From positions 802,001 through 866,000 of the forward strand of contig NC_090170.1 of assembly GCF_017916325.1 (NCBI RefSeq): a stretch of DNA of 64,000 nucleotides, read 5' to 3'. A program made the position numbers and the translations under genes. Source of the DNA: Leishmania martiniquensis. Lineage: Eukaryota; Euglenozoa; Kinetoplastea; Trypanosomatida; Trypanosomatidae. Within the stretch, counting starts at the first letter, position 1, and every line of letters begins with the position of its first letter. Below are positions 1 through 10,600 of this stretch, piece after piece. The notes beneath the pieces are model-generated. The model was not told the DNA's origin. It searched no databases and worked only from the letters and a program-made list of their open reading frames with translations.

Positions 1-2
1 CG

Positions 3-3000
3 GCGGCAGCGGTGGCGGGCGCCGGCCCATCCTCTGCTCGACCAGCAGGAGCCGCTGCTTCCTCAGCCGGCCACTCCGCGGCTGCCGCGCCGAGGGAGGT
101 TGATGCGGTGAGCGTGGAGTTCGAGATGAAAAACATATCGGATTCTCACGCGGCGAGCTTGGCTGCGAAGGGTGTAGAAGAGTCGGACCGAAGTGGTGAC
201 TTTGCCCCCCTCTCCGGCGGGAAAGGGTACGCGAGGGGACTGACCGATGGGGTGATGCAGGGCAGGGCTGAGGGTGCCGGTCCCAAGGAGCACCATCCGA
301 TGAACTTTGGAGATGACCAGGGCGACGAGCCGACTCCCGAGGCGTACGACCCCAAAGACAAATTCTGGGCGTTGGCGCTGGAGAATGTTTTTAACCTTGT
401 GCAGTTGGAGGACCCGCTCGCTGGCATCGATGCCGCGGACGCGCCACGCCGAGCCAAGGAGCTCGGCGACAACACCATTCCAATCAAGGGCGGTCCGAGC
501 TGGATCGTCATCTTGGCAAGCCAATTCAAAAACGCCATCACGATTGTTCTGCTAATCGTCATCATCATTAGCGGTGTATTCAAGGACTGGGCCGAGTTCG
601 GCGTTGTTCTCTTCATCCTCTTCTTCAACGCCTTTCTCGGCTTTTACCAAGAGTACGGCGCAGAGAAGTCGCTAGCGAGTCTCAAGCAAATGACGGCCGG
701 CGTGGCCAAGGTGATGCGCAACGGCATTCCTGAGATCATCTTCATTGACGAGGTCGTCGTTGGCGACGTCATTGTGCTTGAGCAGGGTGCCTCCGTGCCG
801 GCTGACTGCCGCATCTTCGATTCGAACGGCCTGGAGGTCGACGAGGCCCTGCTGACAGGCGAGGCGCTACCGGTGGTGAAGCACGCGAACGTCATTCGCG
901 ACCCGGAAAACCGCCTCGCACTGGGTGACCGTAAGAACATGGTGTACCGCAACACACAGGTGACGCAGGGCCGCGGCAAGGCCGTGGTCGTCGCCGGCGG
1001 CCTCAACACTGAAATGGGCAAGCTCGCGAAGCGGCTGAGCGACGGCAAGGGCAGTGGCAAGACGGCGCTGATGCGGAAGCTGGACTACATGATGTACTTT
1101 CTCTTCTTCTGCTGTGCCATTGCCGCCCTGGTGGTGTTCGCGGCCAACAAAATGCGCTACACGCCAGCTACGCTCTCGTACGCGACGGCGGTGGCCATCG
1201 CCATTCTGCCCGAGTCGCTCTGCGCCGTTATAACGGTCGCCATGACCTTCTCCGTGAAGCGCATGGCGCAGCAGAAGTGTATTGTGCGCAAGTTGCCGGT
1301 GCTGGAGGTGCTGGGCAATGTGACAGACATTTGCTCTGACAAAACGGGCACGCTGACGGAGAACAAAATGGTCGTCAAGAAAGCAGTGATGGGCACGGAT
1401 GACGTGTACAGCGTTGGCGGCGCGCCGTACGACACGTACGCCGACTTCTTCCCCGCAATGGGGAGTGGCCGGGATCAGCAGCCGTTGAACATGGCGCAGC
1501 ACCACGACATACGCTACATTTACCAGTTTCTCAAGTGCGCCGCCCTCTGCAGCACAACGGTCTTGCACGTCTCGGAAGAGGACATGGACGCCCTCACCGG
1601 AAACGGCAACCCGACCGAGATCGCCATCCAGGTGATGACGTGGAAGGCCGGCCTAAACCGCGACAGGTTGGAGGAGGAGGGCTGGGAGTGCATCACAGAG
1701 TACGCCTTCGACTCCAAAATCAAGCGCATGTCCACCGCGTGGGAAAACAAGGAGAAGGGTGAGCTCTACCTCTGCACTAAGGGCGCTCCCGAGCGGGTCA
1801 TTGAGCTGTGCTCGTACAAGGTCGGCGAAGACGGCAAGCTCGTCAGCCTGACAAAGGAGGATCGCGAGCGGGTCGATCAGCACATTCGTGACTTGGCCGC
1901 GCAGGGCTTACGCACCATCTGCTTTGCGTACCGTGAGGATGCCACGAAAATCTTCCCAATCCCGACCGATGAGCCCTTCATCGACGCTTACAGCCGCGAA
2001 CTGGTCGAGCGCGACCTTGTGTTCCTCGGCATTGTCGGCATCTACGATCCACCCCGCCCCGAGTCCCGCCCGTCAGTCATTGCTTGCCAGCATGCCGGCA
2101 TTTGTGTGCGCATGCTCACCGGTGACCACACGTCCACCGCCGGTAGCATCGCCTCGATGCTCAACATCATTCGCCGCCGCGATATCGATGACCCCGTGAA
2201 GCTGCAGGCGGGGCCCGACTTCGACAAGGTCGACCCCGAGACGATCGACGGCTGGGCTGACCTTCCCTTCGTCATTGGTCGCTGCTCTCCCGAGTCAAAG
2301 GTGAAGATGATCGATTCACTGCACCGTCGAAAGAGGGTGGTGGCCATGACGGGCGACGGCTTCAACGACTCCCCGAGTATCAAGATTGCGGACATCGGCT
2401 GCGCCATGGGCTCCGGCGTCGACGTGACGAAGGGCGTCGCCGATCTCGTCATCACTGATGACAACTTCGCCACCATCGTGAAGGCAGTCGCTGAGGGTCG
2501 CCGCATCTCACAGTGTATCCGCAAGTTTGTTGTGCATCTACTGTCGAGCAACGTAGCGGAGGTGATTGCACTGCTCTGCGGCCTACCCATAAGCTACGCC
2601 GGCGAGTCGGTGTTCATCCTGTCGCCCATCGAGATTCTGTGGCTGAACATGTTCACCTCGGCTCCACCGGCGACGGGTCTGTCGCTCGACAAGGCCACGG
2701 ACGACATTCTGCAGGTGCCGCCCAATACGGATGGATTTTTCACGATAGAGCTGATCTCGGATACGATCGTGTACGGCTTTTGGCTCGGCGCCATCACGCT
2801 GTGCGGCTTCGTGGTGGTGCTCTACGGCTTCAAGAGCGGTCCGGCGGGGACAAACTGCAACAGGCACAACGGCACTGGCTGCGAGAACATCTGGACGGCG
2901 CGCTGCACCGCCTTTGGCATTCTGTACTTTGGTCTGCTGGTTCACTCCTACACTGTGCGCCACCCGCGCATCTCGATCTTTAGAATGCGCTGGTTTGACA

Positions 3001-3443
3001 ACAAGTGGCTCTACGGCTCCTGCATCCTTGGCACTGTGCTGTTTGTACCGATTGTGTACGTTAAGCCGATCGCCCACGGCCTCTTTGTGCATAGCATGAT
3101 CACATGGGAATGGGGCGTCATCGTGGTCGGCGTCATGGCCTTCATTGCCGCGTGTGAGGCATACAAGTTGATCAAGAACCTCTTCTTCCCTATTCGCAAG
3201 GTAATGGTAGAGATGGAGGGGGAGGAAGCCGAGGACATCGAGGAGCAGCGGCAGCGCGAGTACGACACCTTTACCCGCACGATGCCGGACGACCGCAGCG
3301 TGGAAACGATCGCGAGCGAGAATCTGCGCATGTCGTTTGCCTCTCTCGCTGGCAGCGTCGCCACTGCCAATACTGGCTCTTTCCGCGTGCCCGCGCAGCG
3401 CCAGAAGAAGAAGCGTATGGGGTTCTTTCGCAAGCGTGGATAA
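3..3443 (+). CDS. ENA-type (type IID) cation P-type ATPase, 5' end outside window
   Basis: P-type ATPase of the plasma or endomembrane system that exports Na+ or K+ at the cost of ATP. Seen: the TGE actuator motif (near 855-865), the phosphorylation motif DKTGT with its aspartate at 1338-1340, the KGAPE nucleotide-binding motif (near 1780), and the hinge motif GDGFND at 2352-2369. About ten hydrophobic segments fall in the usual 2+2+6 arrangement, the last near 3110-3180, followed by a charged tail ending in basic residues. The fourth membrane segment carries LPESL (near 1206-1220) where SERCA-type calcium pumps have PEGLP; this and the TM1-TM2 region resemble the fungal ENA sodium pumps. Such genes are often labelled 'calcium motive ATPase' in trypanosomatids. 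The frame is open to the left edge with an Ala-rich leader. The first ATG in the window is at 126, so the true start is either there or upstream of the window. Family call is firm; ion specificity is inferred. Confidence 0.93.
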   Translation, partial: AAAVAGAGPSSARPAGAAASSAGHSAAAAPREVDAVSVEFEMKNISDSHAASLAAKGVEESDRSGDFAPLSGGKGYARGLTDGVMQGRAEGAGPKEHHPMNFGDDQGDEPTPEAYDPKDKFWALALENVFNLVQLEDPLAGIDAADAPRRAKELGDNTIPIKGGPSWIVILASQFKNAITIVLLIVIIISGVFKDWAEFGVVLFILFFNAFLGFYQEYGAEKSLASLKQMTAGVAKVMRNGIPEIIFIDEVVVGDVIVLEQGASVPADCRIFDSNGLEVDEALLTGEALPVVKHANVIRDPENRLALGDRKNMVYRNTQVTQGRGKAVVVAGGLNTEMGKLAKRLSDGKGSGKTALMRKLDYMMYFLFFCCAIAALVVFAANKMRYTPATLSYATAVAIAILPESLCAVITVAMTFSVKRMAQQKCIVRKLPVLEVLGNVTDICSDKTGTLTENKMVVKKAVMGTDDVYSVGGAPYDTYADFFPAMGSGRDQQPLNMAQHHDIRYIYQFLKCAALCSTTVLHVSEEDMDALTGNGNPTEIAIQVMTWKAGLNRDRLEEEGWECITEYAFDSKIKRMSTAWENKEKGELYLCTKGAPERVIELCSYKVGEDGKLVSLTKEDRERVDQHIRDLAAQGLRTICFAYREDATKIFPIPTDEPFIDAYSRELVERDLVFLGIVGIYDPPRPESRPSVIACQHAGICVRMLTGDHTSTAGSIASMLNIIRRRDIDDPVKLQAGPDFDKVDPETIDGWADLPFVIGRCSPESKVKMIDSLHRRKRVVAMTGDGFNDSPSIKIADIGCAMGSGVDVTKGVADLVITDDNFATIVKAVAEGRRISQCIRKFVVHLLSSNVAEVIALLCGLPISYAGESVFILSPIEILWLNMFTSAPPATGLSLDKATDDILQVPPNTDGFFTIELISDTIVYGFWLGAITLCGFVVVLYGFKSGPAGTNCNRHNGTGCENIWTARCTAFGILYFGLLVHSYTVRHPRISIFRMRWFDNKWLYGSCILGTVLFVPIVYVKPIAHGLFVHSMITWEWGVIVVGVMAFIAACEAYKLIKNLFFPIRKVMVEMEGEEAEDIEEQRQREYDTFTRTMPDDRSVETIASENLRMSFASLAGSVATANTGSFRVPAQRQKKKRMGFFRKRG

Positions 3444-3849
3444 TAGACTGCGCAATGTGCATCTGGGGGACGGGCGAGGCGCATAGCATGCTGCGGTGGC
3501 AGCAAACGAGCACCTCACGGGCGCTGCGGCTTCTTTTTTTTTAATATTTTAGGTTTGCCCCAGCAGCCCGCTGCAATGAGCGACGGGTGCGTGTGTATGC
3601 TGTGGAAACGCTCTCTTTTGAAAGGCTCCTGATGGCGAAAGCGCCAGGACTCGTCACGCACGCATTGCGGGCTCCGTGGACAGAGGCCCGCCCCTTTTTT
3701 CGCATGCCACTCTTCTCCCTCTCCCACTCACTCCTTTTTTTTGCCGTTTGCTGCTTACCTCACCTGTCTTAAAGTGTAGCGATGATTCTCTCGCTGTCGC
3801 CTCCCCTTCACTTCTCGTTTGCTACTCCCGGTGCTCTTTTCCTCGTTCT

Positions 3850-4260
3850 TGTGCGTGTGTGGTGGTGGCGGTGGTGGGGTTGGTTGGTTGTGGCAGAGCG
3901 ACATGCGGCCGTGAGCGCACTGGCTCCGTTTCCATGGCGGGCAGAGGCGCCCGCGCGACTGAAGCGCATCACATCCGGCTCTTGCCGTCCGCGAGTGTGG
4001 GGAGCCTGAGCCACCCTGGAGGAGCGCATTGCGTGACGGCTTGCGTAGTACGAGTGGCTGTGGGGCACCGTGCGAAGTGGGCGGGGTAGATTATGGGGCC
4101 GAGTCTGTGTTTGGACGACGGCATCGGGAGCGCTCTGACGCATGTCTCCACCTGCTTCGCACCACGCGAGATGTGCGGGTGAGAAGCCGAGCGGAGGAGC
4201 GGGGGGGGCGCTGGGCTTGTGTGGTGCGCGGCAGCGACTGGACACGCTGGGAGCAAAAAC
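3850..4260 (+). repeat. 411-bp direct repeat, left copy
   Basis: Every base from 3850 to 4260 matches 15870-16280 when the lines are compared, a constant offset of 12,020. Identity stops abruptly on both sides: upstream c/t-rich flanks differ, and downstream gttgc faces agatt. The unit begins in a GT/GGTGG-rich stretch and ends in gagcaaaaac, a short A-rich end. It codes for nothing convincing. It could be a retroposon-derived element of the SIDER kind or a dispersed recombination repeat; I cannot confirm either class from sequence alone. Confidence 0.95.
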
Positions 4261-5370
4261 GTTGCTTAGGCTTGTAAGAGACTGAATGCGACTCCATATT
4301 GAATCTCATTTATAATGGCACTCAAGTGATGTGCTACCTCTGTAGAAACAAGAGCAATTCTTCCGTCTCCGGACTCCACTAGATGCACTCAACCACGCAG
4401 GGCATCATTTCACCTCAGCGGGCGCGGATATCGCGAACATCATTCACTTCGAGGCGCCACACACCTCTATCGAGCGTTCGCACGTGAATGGGTTTGCAGC
4501 GCACGCAAGCGACCGCTGGAGGGTGGGAAGCAACCATGGGCAGGGAAATGAGCGCAGCGGCATTGCGGCAGAGTGCTTTGGCTCCTCTGCGTGAGGGACT
4601 CGGCTCCCTTCACGACCCATCCCTTTCTCCGTTCGAAGTCGCCGCCACGCAAAATGGGCTGCGCGGACAAGTCGGAGAAGGCGAAACCCCGCACGCATCC
4701 ACGGCGCCCACCTTTGCCCATTCCACTCTCTCTCTGTCTCCCTGCCTTTCCCCACCGTCTTCCGTTGCTTACTATTGGTGATGCCGATTCATGCGCCACC
4801 GTTTCTCAGCAAATTCTTTTTTCTTCCTTTGAGCTGTTGGCCTCACTACCCGCCTTCCCCCTTGACCGGCCCCTTACGTCTCACGTACTGCTCGCCTCCT
4901 CGCTCGCTCTTTCTCTTTCTCTTTCGCTCTCTTATCACTTCCTCTCTCCGCGAGTGCGTGCTTCTGTGATTGCGTTCCTCTTACCCTTTTCTCTTGCTTA
5001 CCCTTGGCGCGGGCGCTCATCCTCGCCTTTTCCGCATCTGTTCCTCACCTCCTTTTTGTCGAGAGACTGCAGGTGATCATTGATGCGTCGTTGATTAAGA
5101 CAGTGCGCATCATTACACTAACGAACAACGAACGTGACCCTTGAATCGCATACGCAGAAGTCCTTGGCCAACGGCCAAGCATAAAAAAAGCAAAGATAAC
5201 GGAGTCGAGTCAACCAAAGAAAAAAACGTTGCCTCGTGAGGAACACTCTGCGCTCATCCCCTCCTCCTCTTTCTGGCACACCCACACACGAACCTCGCTT
5301 TCTCGTCCTCTCATTGCCATTGGCCTTCTCTCTTCTGCTTACGGCCTGTCGTTTCCTCCGTTCCTCCACC

Positions 5371-5435
5371 TGCATTTTCTTTTTTGCCTTTTCTTTTCGA
5401 ACTGCTCTGTGCTTCTTTTCTTTCCACCTCTTCAG
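5371..5435 (+). promoter_or_regulatory. Probable trans-splice acceptor of the kinesin mRNA
   Basis: A long T/C tract ends in AG at 5434-5435. No ATG lies between this AG and the kinesin ATG at 5576, giving a 140-nt 5' UTR. This is the reason for rejecting the in-frame ATG at 5384, which sits inside the tract. Confidence 0.65.
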
Positions 5436-5575
5436 TGGCAACGGAACACGAACGGGCAGGGAAAAAATACGCGGTCGAAAGCAAGCGAAGCAGCTGCGTC
5501 GCCAACACCGATACCTCACACGGAATCTGCGTCACTGAACCGGCAAAGGAGAAGCACGCACACGCGTCACTCACA

Positions 5576-7672
5576 ATGACAACCGCGGGAAACCAGCGTG
5601 TTATGGTGGCGGTGCGCGTGCGGCCGATGCTGCGCGAAGGCGCCGTGAATCAGCAGCAGGAAAAGTTCGAGATGCAAGGCGTCTACCGCATTGGCGATAC
5701 CGGCCTCAAGGTAGAGCTAACGAAGCCTGGTGAGCTGACGAAGAGCAGTCTCTTTTCCTTCGACTACATTTTCGATCAGGAGAGCACGCAGCTCGAGGTT
5801 TACGAGGAAGCTGTAGTGGATATGGTCGAAGCCGCGCTTGTTGGCGTGAATGCCACCCTCTTGGCCTACGGACAGACTGGGTCCGGCAAGACGTTTACCG
5901 TGTTGGGCGATGTGAAACCGAACCCACTTGAGAACGACCTGCTCACGACGAATAGCGGCATGTTTCTGCGTGTGCTAAGTGACTTGATGGAATACAAGCT
6001 CCGCAAGGCCGAGAAGGGCTGGCACGTGGTGGTGGGCTTAAGCTGCATAGAGGTCTACAACGAGAGCATTCGCGACCTGTTTGGTGGCAAGCCTGGTGCG
6101 CCACCGCCAGCGCTGAAGGCGGTCATGATTGGTGAGGATGTTCTTCTGCCGTCTCTCATAATCAAAGAGATGACGTCTTTGCAGGCTGTATTCAATGAAA
6201 TTCAGCTGGCCATCTCGCGCCGCAAGAGCCGTGCGACAGACTCCAACTCACAGTCGAGCCGTAGTCACTGCCTCTTCACCATCGATATCATGCAGCAGGC
6301 GAGCTCGGCCGCCGCGCCGTCGCTGACGGTGCTCGATTCGTCGAGGAAGGGCAATGATGCGAAGAAGAGCGGGCCAGCAGACAAGAAGTCACCAACGACG
6401 AACTCAAAGAAAGCCGGAAGCCCGGTCACCGCAGATCAGGATGGGAACCTGGCGGAATACGAGATGCCATTCAAGGGCTCCGTCATCCGCCTCCCCGGCC
6501 AGAAGGAGCCCATCTACGTCAGCAAAATCATCCTTGCCGATCTCGCTGGCAGCGAGCGCATTGCCCGCAGTGGTGTGACCGGCGATGGCTTTGCAGAAGC
6601 CACAGCCATCAACAGCAGCCTGACAGCACTGGGCAATGTTGTGCACAGCCTGCACCAGGGAGGCTTCGTCAGCTATCGTGTCTCAAGCCTGACGCGGCTG
6701 CTCAAGCCGGCCTTTTCGCAGCCCTGCTCGCGTGTGCTCCTCTTGGCGCAGTGCTCGCCGACGCAACTGACGTACGATGAGACGATCAGTACGCTGCACT
6801 TCTCCAACAAAGTGAAGGACATGAAGGTGACCACGTCGACCGGCGCTGAAGCTGAGAAGCTGCAGTTTGAATTCCTCGAATGCGGGAAGACGTGTGACGC
6901 GCTGCTGGCGGACCTGCACATCTTCGCTGCGGAGTCGCAGGCAAAGACTGGCGTCATTCGCCGTAAGATGACGCAGAATGGTGGCATGTACTACGATGCG
7001 TCCGCGAGCAAGGGCGGCAAGCCCAACAAGGTGAGCATAAAGGACCGCCGTGCGCAGGTCGAAGCGATGGGTGTGCTGACTGTGGCGCAGCAGGAGCGCG
7101 CAGAGACGATTGCCAAAGACGAAAGAGATAAAGCGAATGAAGCGGAAATGCTGCAGAAGGCGGTGAATGAAATGCGTGAAGAGCTTATGAAAGAGTACGA
7201 GGGCGGGCTGAAGGAAGTAAAGGAAGGACTTGCAGAGCAGGATGCCATGCGTGCTAACCACGGGATGCAGCAGCTGCTACTCGAGTCTGCCGCCCGTATG
7301 AATCTGATACCAGAGGAAGAGGCGGCGGCGTGGGCCTCGTTGATGTCGACATATGCAAGAGAGCACAAGGCGGTCTGCGAGAAGGAATTAGGGGTTAAAA
7401 GCAGGTGTCTCGAAGAGCTGTCCCGTAACTTCAACAAGCAGCGTCTTTCTTCCGCATTTCCCGGGACACCCGAGACTATCGAGGATGACCGCAGGTACGC
7501 CCTGTCCTCGTGGGGCCACTGCACGGGGAAGCGCTTCTTCTCCAAGTGCTTGGAGCTGCGCGAGTATCAGATGATTCTCCTGAGCGTGGCCCGGGGAAAT
7601 GCAATGCTGGAGCGGTGGAAAAAGAAGAACGCCGGGCGGCTGAAGAAGTTTGAAGAGGAGAATTTGGTATGA
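5576..7672 (+). CDS. Kinesin motor protein
   Basis: Microtubule motor with an N-terminal motor domain, 698 residues. It opens with the kinesin beta-1 motif VAVRVRPM, followed by the P-loop GQTGSGKT at residues 99-106, switch I SSRSH at 227-231 and switch II DLAGSE at 322-327. The 90 residues between the two switches are about 60 more than in conventional kinesins. The extra stretch is Ser/Lys/Ala-rich, so it is probably a disordered surface loop. The motor ends near residue 420 with LHFSNKVKDM. A charged region rich in Glu/Lys (about 500-560) may form a short coiled coil. No known cargo domain is recognisable in the C-terminal third, and I cannot place it in a numbered kinesin family. The start is the first ATG after the predicted splice acceptor, and the protein's conserved part begins 8 residues later. 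Confidence 0.95.
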   Translation: MTTAGNQRVMVAVRVRPMLREGAVNQQQEKFEMQGVYRIGDTGLKVELTKPGELTKSSLFSFDYIFDQESTQLEVYEEAVVDMVEAALVGVNATLLAYGQTGSGKTFTVLGDVKPNPLENDLLTTNSGMFLRVLSDLMEYKLRKAEKGWHVVVGLSCIEVYNESIRDLFGGKPGAPPPALKAVMIGEDVLLPSLIIKEMTSLQAVFNEIQLAISRRKSRATDSNSQSSRSHCLFTIDIMQQASSAAAPSLTVLDSSRKGNDAKKSGPADKKSPTTNSKKAGSPVTADQDGNLAEYEMPFKGSVIRLPGQKEPIYVSKIILADLAGSERIARSGVTGDGFAEATAINSSLTALGNVVHSLHQGGFVSYRVSSLTRLLKPAFSQPCSRVLLLAQCSPTQLTYDETISTLHFSNKVKDMKVTTSTGAEAEKLQFEFLECGKTCDALLADLHIFAAESQAKTGVIRRKMTQNGGMYYDASASKGGKPNKVSIKDRRAQVEAMGVLTVAQQERAETIAKDERDKANEAEMLQKAVNEMREELMKEYEGGLKEVKEGLAEQDAMRANHGMQQLLLESAARMNLIPEEEAAAWASLMSTYAREHKAVCEKELGVKSRCLEELSRNFNKQRLSSAFPGTPETIEDDRRYALSSWGHCTGKRFFSKCLELREYQMILLSVARGNAMLERWKKKNAGRLKKFEEENLV

Positions 7673-10600
7673 GCACGCGGACGTCCGGCAACGGGAATAG
7701 GTTGGGGTGGGGCGAGGTGAGGCGTGTGTGCCTGTGGGGGGGAGGTAGGATGGAGGGAAGGGGTAGGCGTTGTAGGCTCGGCAAGGACTTGGACACACCG
7801 CCTGGGCACACAGCTTCAGGACTTCGTTTGCCCTTTCACGTGAGCTTGCATTCGCCCTCCTCCGCTTACCTGCATGGCTTGTCGCTCATAACGGTGGATG
7901 AGTGTCGGGAGGCGCCATGCGGCTCGCAAGAGGGCCTCCTCCCCTCCTCCGTCTCTTCTCCTGCTGTGTTTTACCGTCTCTTCGTCTCCGCCGACGCCTC
8001 CGCGCGTTGTCTGCCACTCCCGCTCCTTTTCCATCTGTCTGTCTCGCCATCTTGTGTTTTGGTTTCTCCTTCCTACGGAGCTATGCTTTTTTCTTTTATG
8101 GCTGTATGTGTGCGTGTTCTCTTCTCTTTCCGTTTCTTTTCTTTCTTCTTTTTTTCCTTTGCTCTCCTTCTCTCTCTGCGCGCTGTTTGGCCCTCTTGTG
8201 GGCGCACAGGTGAGCGAGGTCCAGGAAGAAGCAGCAATGAGAGGGGCCAGATGAGGGGGTGGTGGTGGTTGTGGGAGGAGGGGGTGGTGGTGGAGAGCAG
8301 GCGAATAGGGAAGAGGAGCTGCACACTCGTACTCCACTGCCCCTGCGCTTTTCTCCGCCTCTTTTGTTGTTGCTGTTGTTTGGCATTTCTTTTTGCCCTC
8401 TGTTGTCTTCCTCGTTCCGTCTCTCCCCCCTTCCCCCACTTCTCTTCATCTTCCTATCATTGACTCTTCACGCTACGCTGAAGCAAAGCACGCAGGTCGT
8501 TTCTTTTTTTAATTCCCTCTCCGTCCACGTGTGTGTGTGTGTGTGTAGGCGTGTGTTTGTGCGTGTGATCTGTGGCGATTGTCCTCGCTTGCGGCGATTT
8601 ATCGGAGTCATTCTTACTGTTCTGTGCCAGGGGACAGCTGCACCCCTTTTCGGGAGAGTACGTGGTGGTAGTGGGCGAGTGGGGGGGACCGACTCGACTC
8701 GCGCTTGTGAACATGCGTGCGTGCATGTGTGTGTGCGCGTGTGTGTCTTCTTGCTGTGCTTACCTTGCAGCTAGCGTAGGAGGGAATGAAAGAGCTGCTG
8801 TGGCGGGGTGTGTGGGGCAGGGGAAGGAGTGGTCGAGAGCAAAGCTCCCCGTATACGCTGACGTATGCAGGCGCATCGGTGTGTGCTGTGTCATAATGTG
8901 CGCGGGCTCATCATGGTGTCCCGGCGTCGCCCCCCCCGTTTTGCCATCTCTCTGTGTATCATCTGCTCCTTTTCTACCTTTTGTTTTTCTTTCCCTTAGC
9001 GCATATCCTTGGCAACAACTGAGGTAATCTGAAGCAGCTTTCCTTTTCCCTCCTCTTCTCCCTGATGACTTTTCTTTCCTGGAGAGCGAGGCGCACGATC
9101 GAAGCTCCCTCATTGCCCCCCCAACAAACACTCGCACCAGGAAGCGCTGAGAACGCCTGCATATGGCATCGGGCGGAGCTTCTTTATGCAGAACCAATGG
9201 GAATGGGGAGAGAAAAGTAGGCGGTAGAAAAGAAAGTCTCGCGAGTGACAACCGCTGTGCGCATCAGAAAAGGAAGAGTGATGGCGAACGCAAAAAAGAA
9301 CAGGAGCGACCGAAATCCACCACAGAGAGGAGTCCTTCACTCCTTTGCGCGACCATCCTCTTTAAAAGAAAAAATTTCCCCTCTCTTTCGCGCTCTGCCC
9401 CTTTTCCCTTCCTGCTCATTTTGTTTCTCGCTCGTTTCGATCGCGCTTACGAAGAAAAAGAAAAAAAAAAGCGGCCCGCATGCGCTCTATACAGAACAGT
9501 TGGACAGAAGGAAAACAAAGGGAATAGTGCGCGAGGAAAAGAAACAGAGGCGACAGAGGGTGTGGTGGTGGGGTAACGAAGAAGAGATGCCCATCACGGC
9601 TCATTCTACGTTTACTTGTCTCTACAGGCTTTATGTTTTTTTTTCTTCTCTGTGCGAGTGTAAGAGATAGAGAGGGTGAGAAAGAGCAAGAGAGAGGGTT
9701 GCAGAGTTGCCGGCACGAATAAAAAGCCACGACACAAGGGAGCACGCGTGCACACATAATGAACGGAAAAGGTGATACGCATTCATATGAGAACCAAGCC
9801 AAAGCATGCTCTGCAACGCGAACGGATACATCTCACAAGAACAGCAGAGAGAGCGAGAGAGAAGAGCGTCGTGCATTCTGCGAAGTGAATCACTCTTCTT
9901 TTTCTCTTTTTTGACCTGTTCGTGTCAGCGTCTCCTTCCTTGACTCGCTCTCGCACCATCGTTTTCCTCTTTTGATGCCGATTTTCGCTCAACGTGCTCG
10001 GCTGCCTGATGCCCCGTATCACTACGTTTCCACCGACCATTATCATCGCTCCCCCCACCTCCCCTCCCGTTTTCCCTTCCTCTTGGACAACGCTGTTTCG
10101 CTTTCGCACCTCCTTCCTCCCCTTTACATCCATCTCCATCTTTTTTTCTGCCGCGGCAACCCTTCTCTTTCTCGCTTTCCTTCGCGAACACTTTTCGTGC
10201 CGCTTTGCTCCACCGTCGTCCCGCGGCACACAATGCTTTTGAGTGCTTCATTTTTTTTTTTGCACGTAGGGCTACCTTGACAACGTTTCCCCTCCCTTCC
10301 CCCCCCCCCCACAACCCCTTTCTTCGTTCTGGTTTCTTTTGGTGCTGTAGTGCGCGCCTGCGTGTTGGCTTGCTGGTGCCTCTCGACTCTACATTAGCTG
10401 ATACGGTGCACATGCAGGTGTGTCTGTCTGTTTATGTTTGGGTGGGATGGGTGTGTGGATGTGTGAGTGGGTCGCTTCAGCGAATGACGTGATGCCGTTT
10501 GTGGATGCTGCCCTCTACCAGAGCGCCAGATTGCGTTTTCTGTCTTCCCCCTCACCCCCGATATCTCTGGGAGCGTCCTCACTGATTTCCAACTCCCCTT

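Larger units (their letters stand above)
3444..5575. other. Intergenic region between ATPase and kinesin
   Basis: No supported gene. It holds the ATPase 3' UTR, T- and CT-rich tracts (3533-3550, 3700-3745, 4720-5060, 5330-5435), and the left copy of the 411-bp direct repeat. The many short open frames are low-complexity (Ser/Leu/Arg-rich) and lack consistent codon structure. Confidence 0.7.

Noticed and set aside
2583..3518. 311-codon minus-strand frame opposite the ATPase
   Set aside because: Shadow of the ATPase coding sequence caused by GC3 bias; His/Arg/Val-rich product with no domain.
3850..4260. Firm label as a SIDER retroposon
   Set aside because: Length and location fit only roughly, and I cannot verify the signature sequence without a profile search.
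5384..5575. N-terminal extension of the kinesin from ATG 5384
   Set aside because: It lies inside the pyrimidine tract before the AG at 5434-5435 and its residues are Ser/Phe/Leu-rich leader translation. The conserved motor starts right after ATG 5576.
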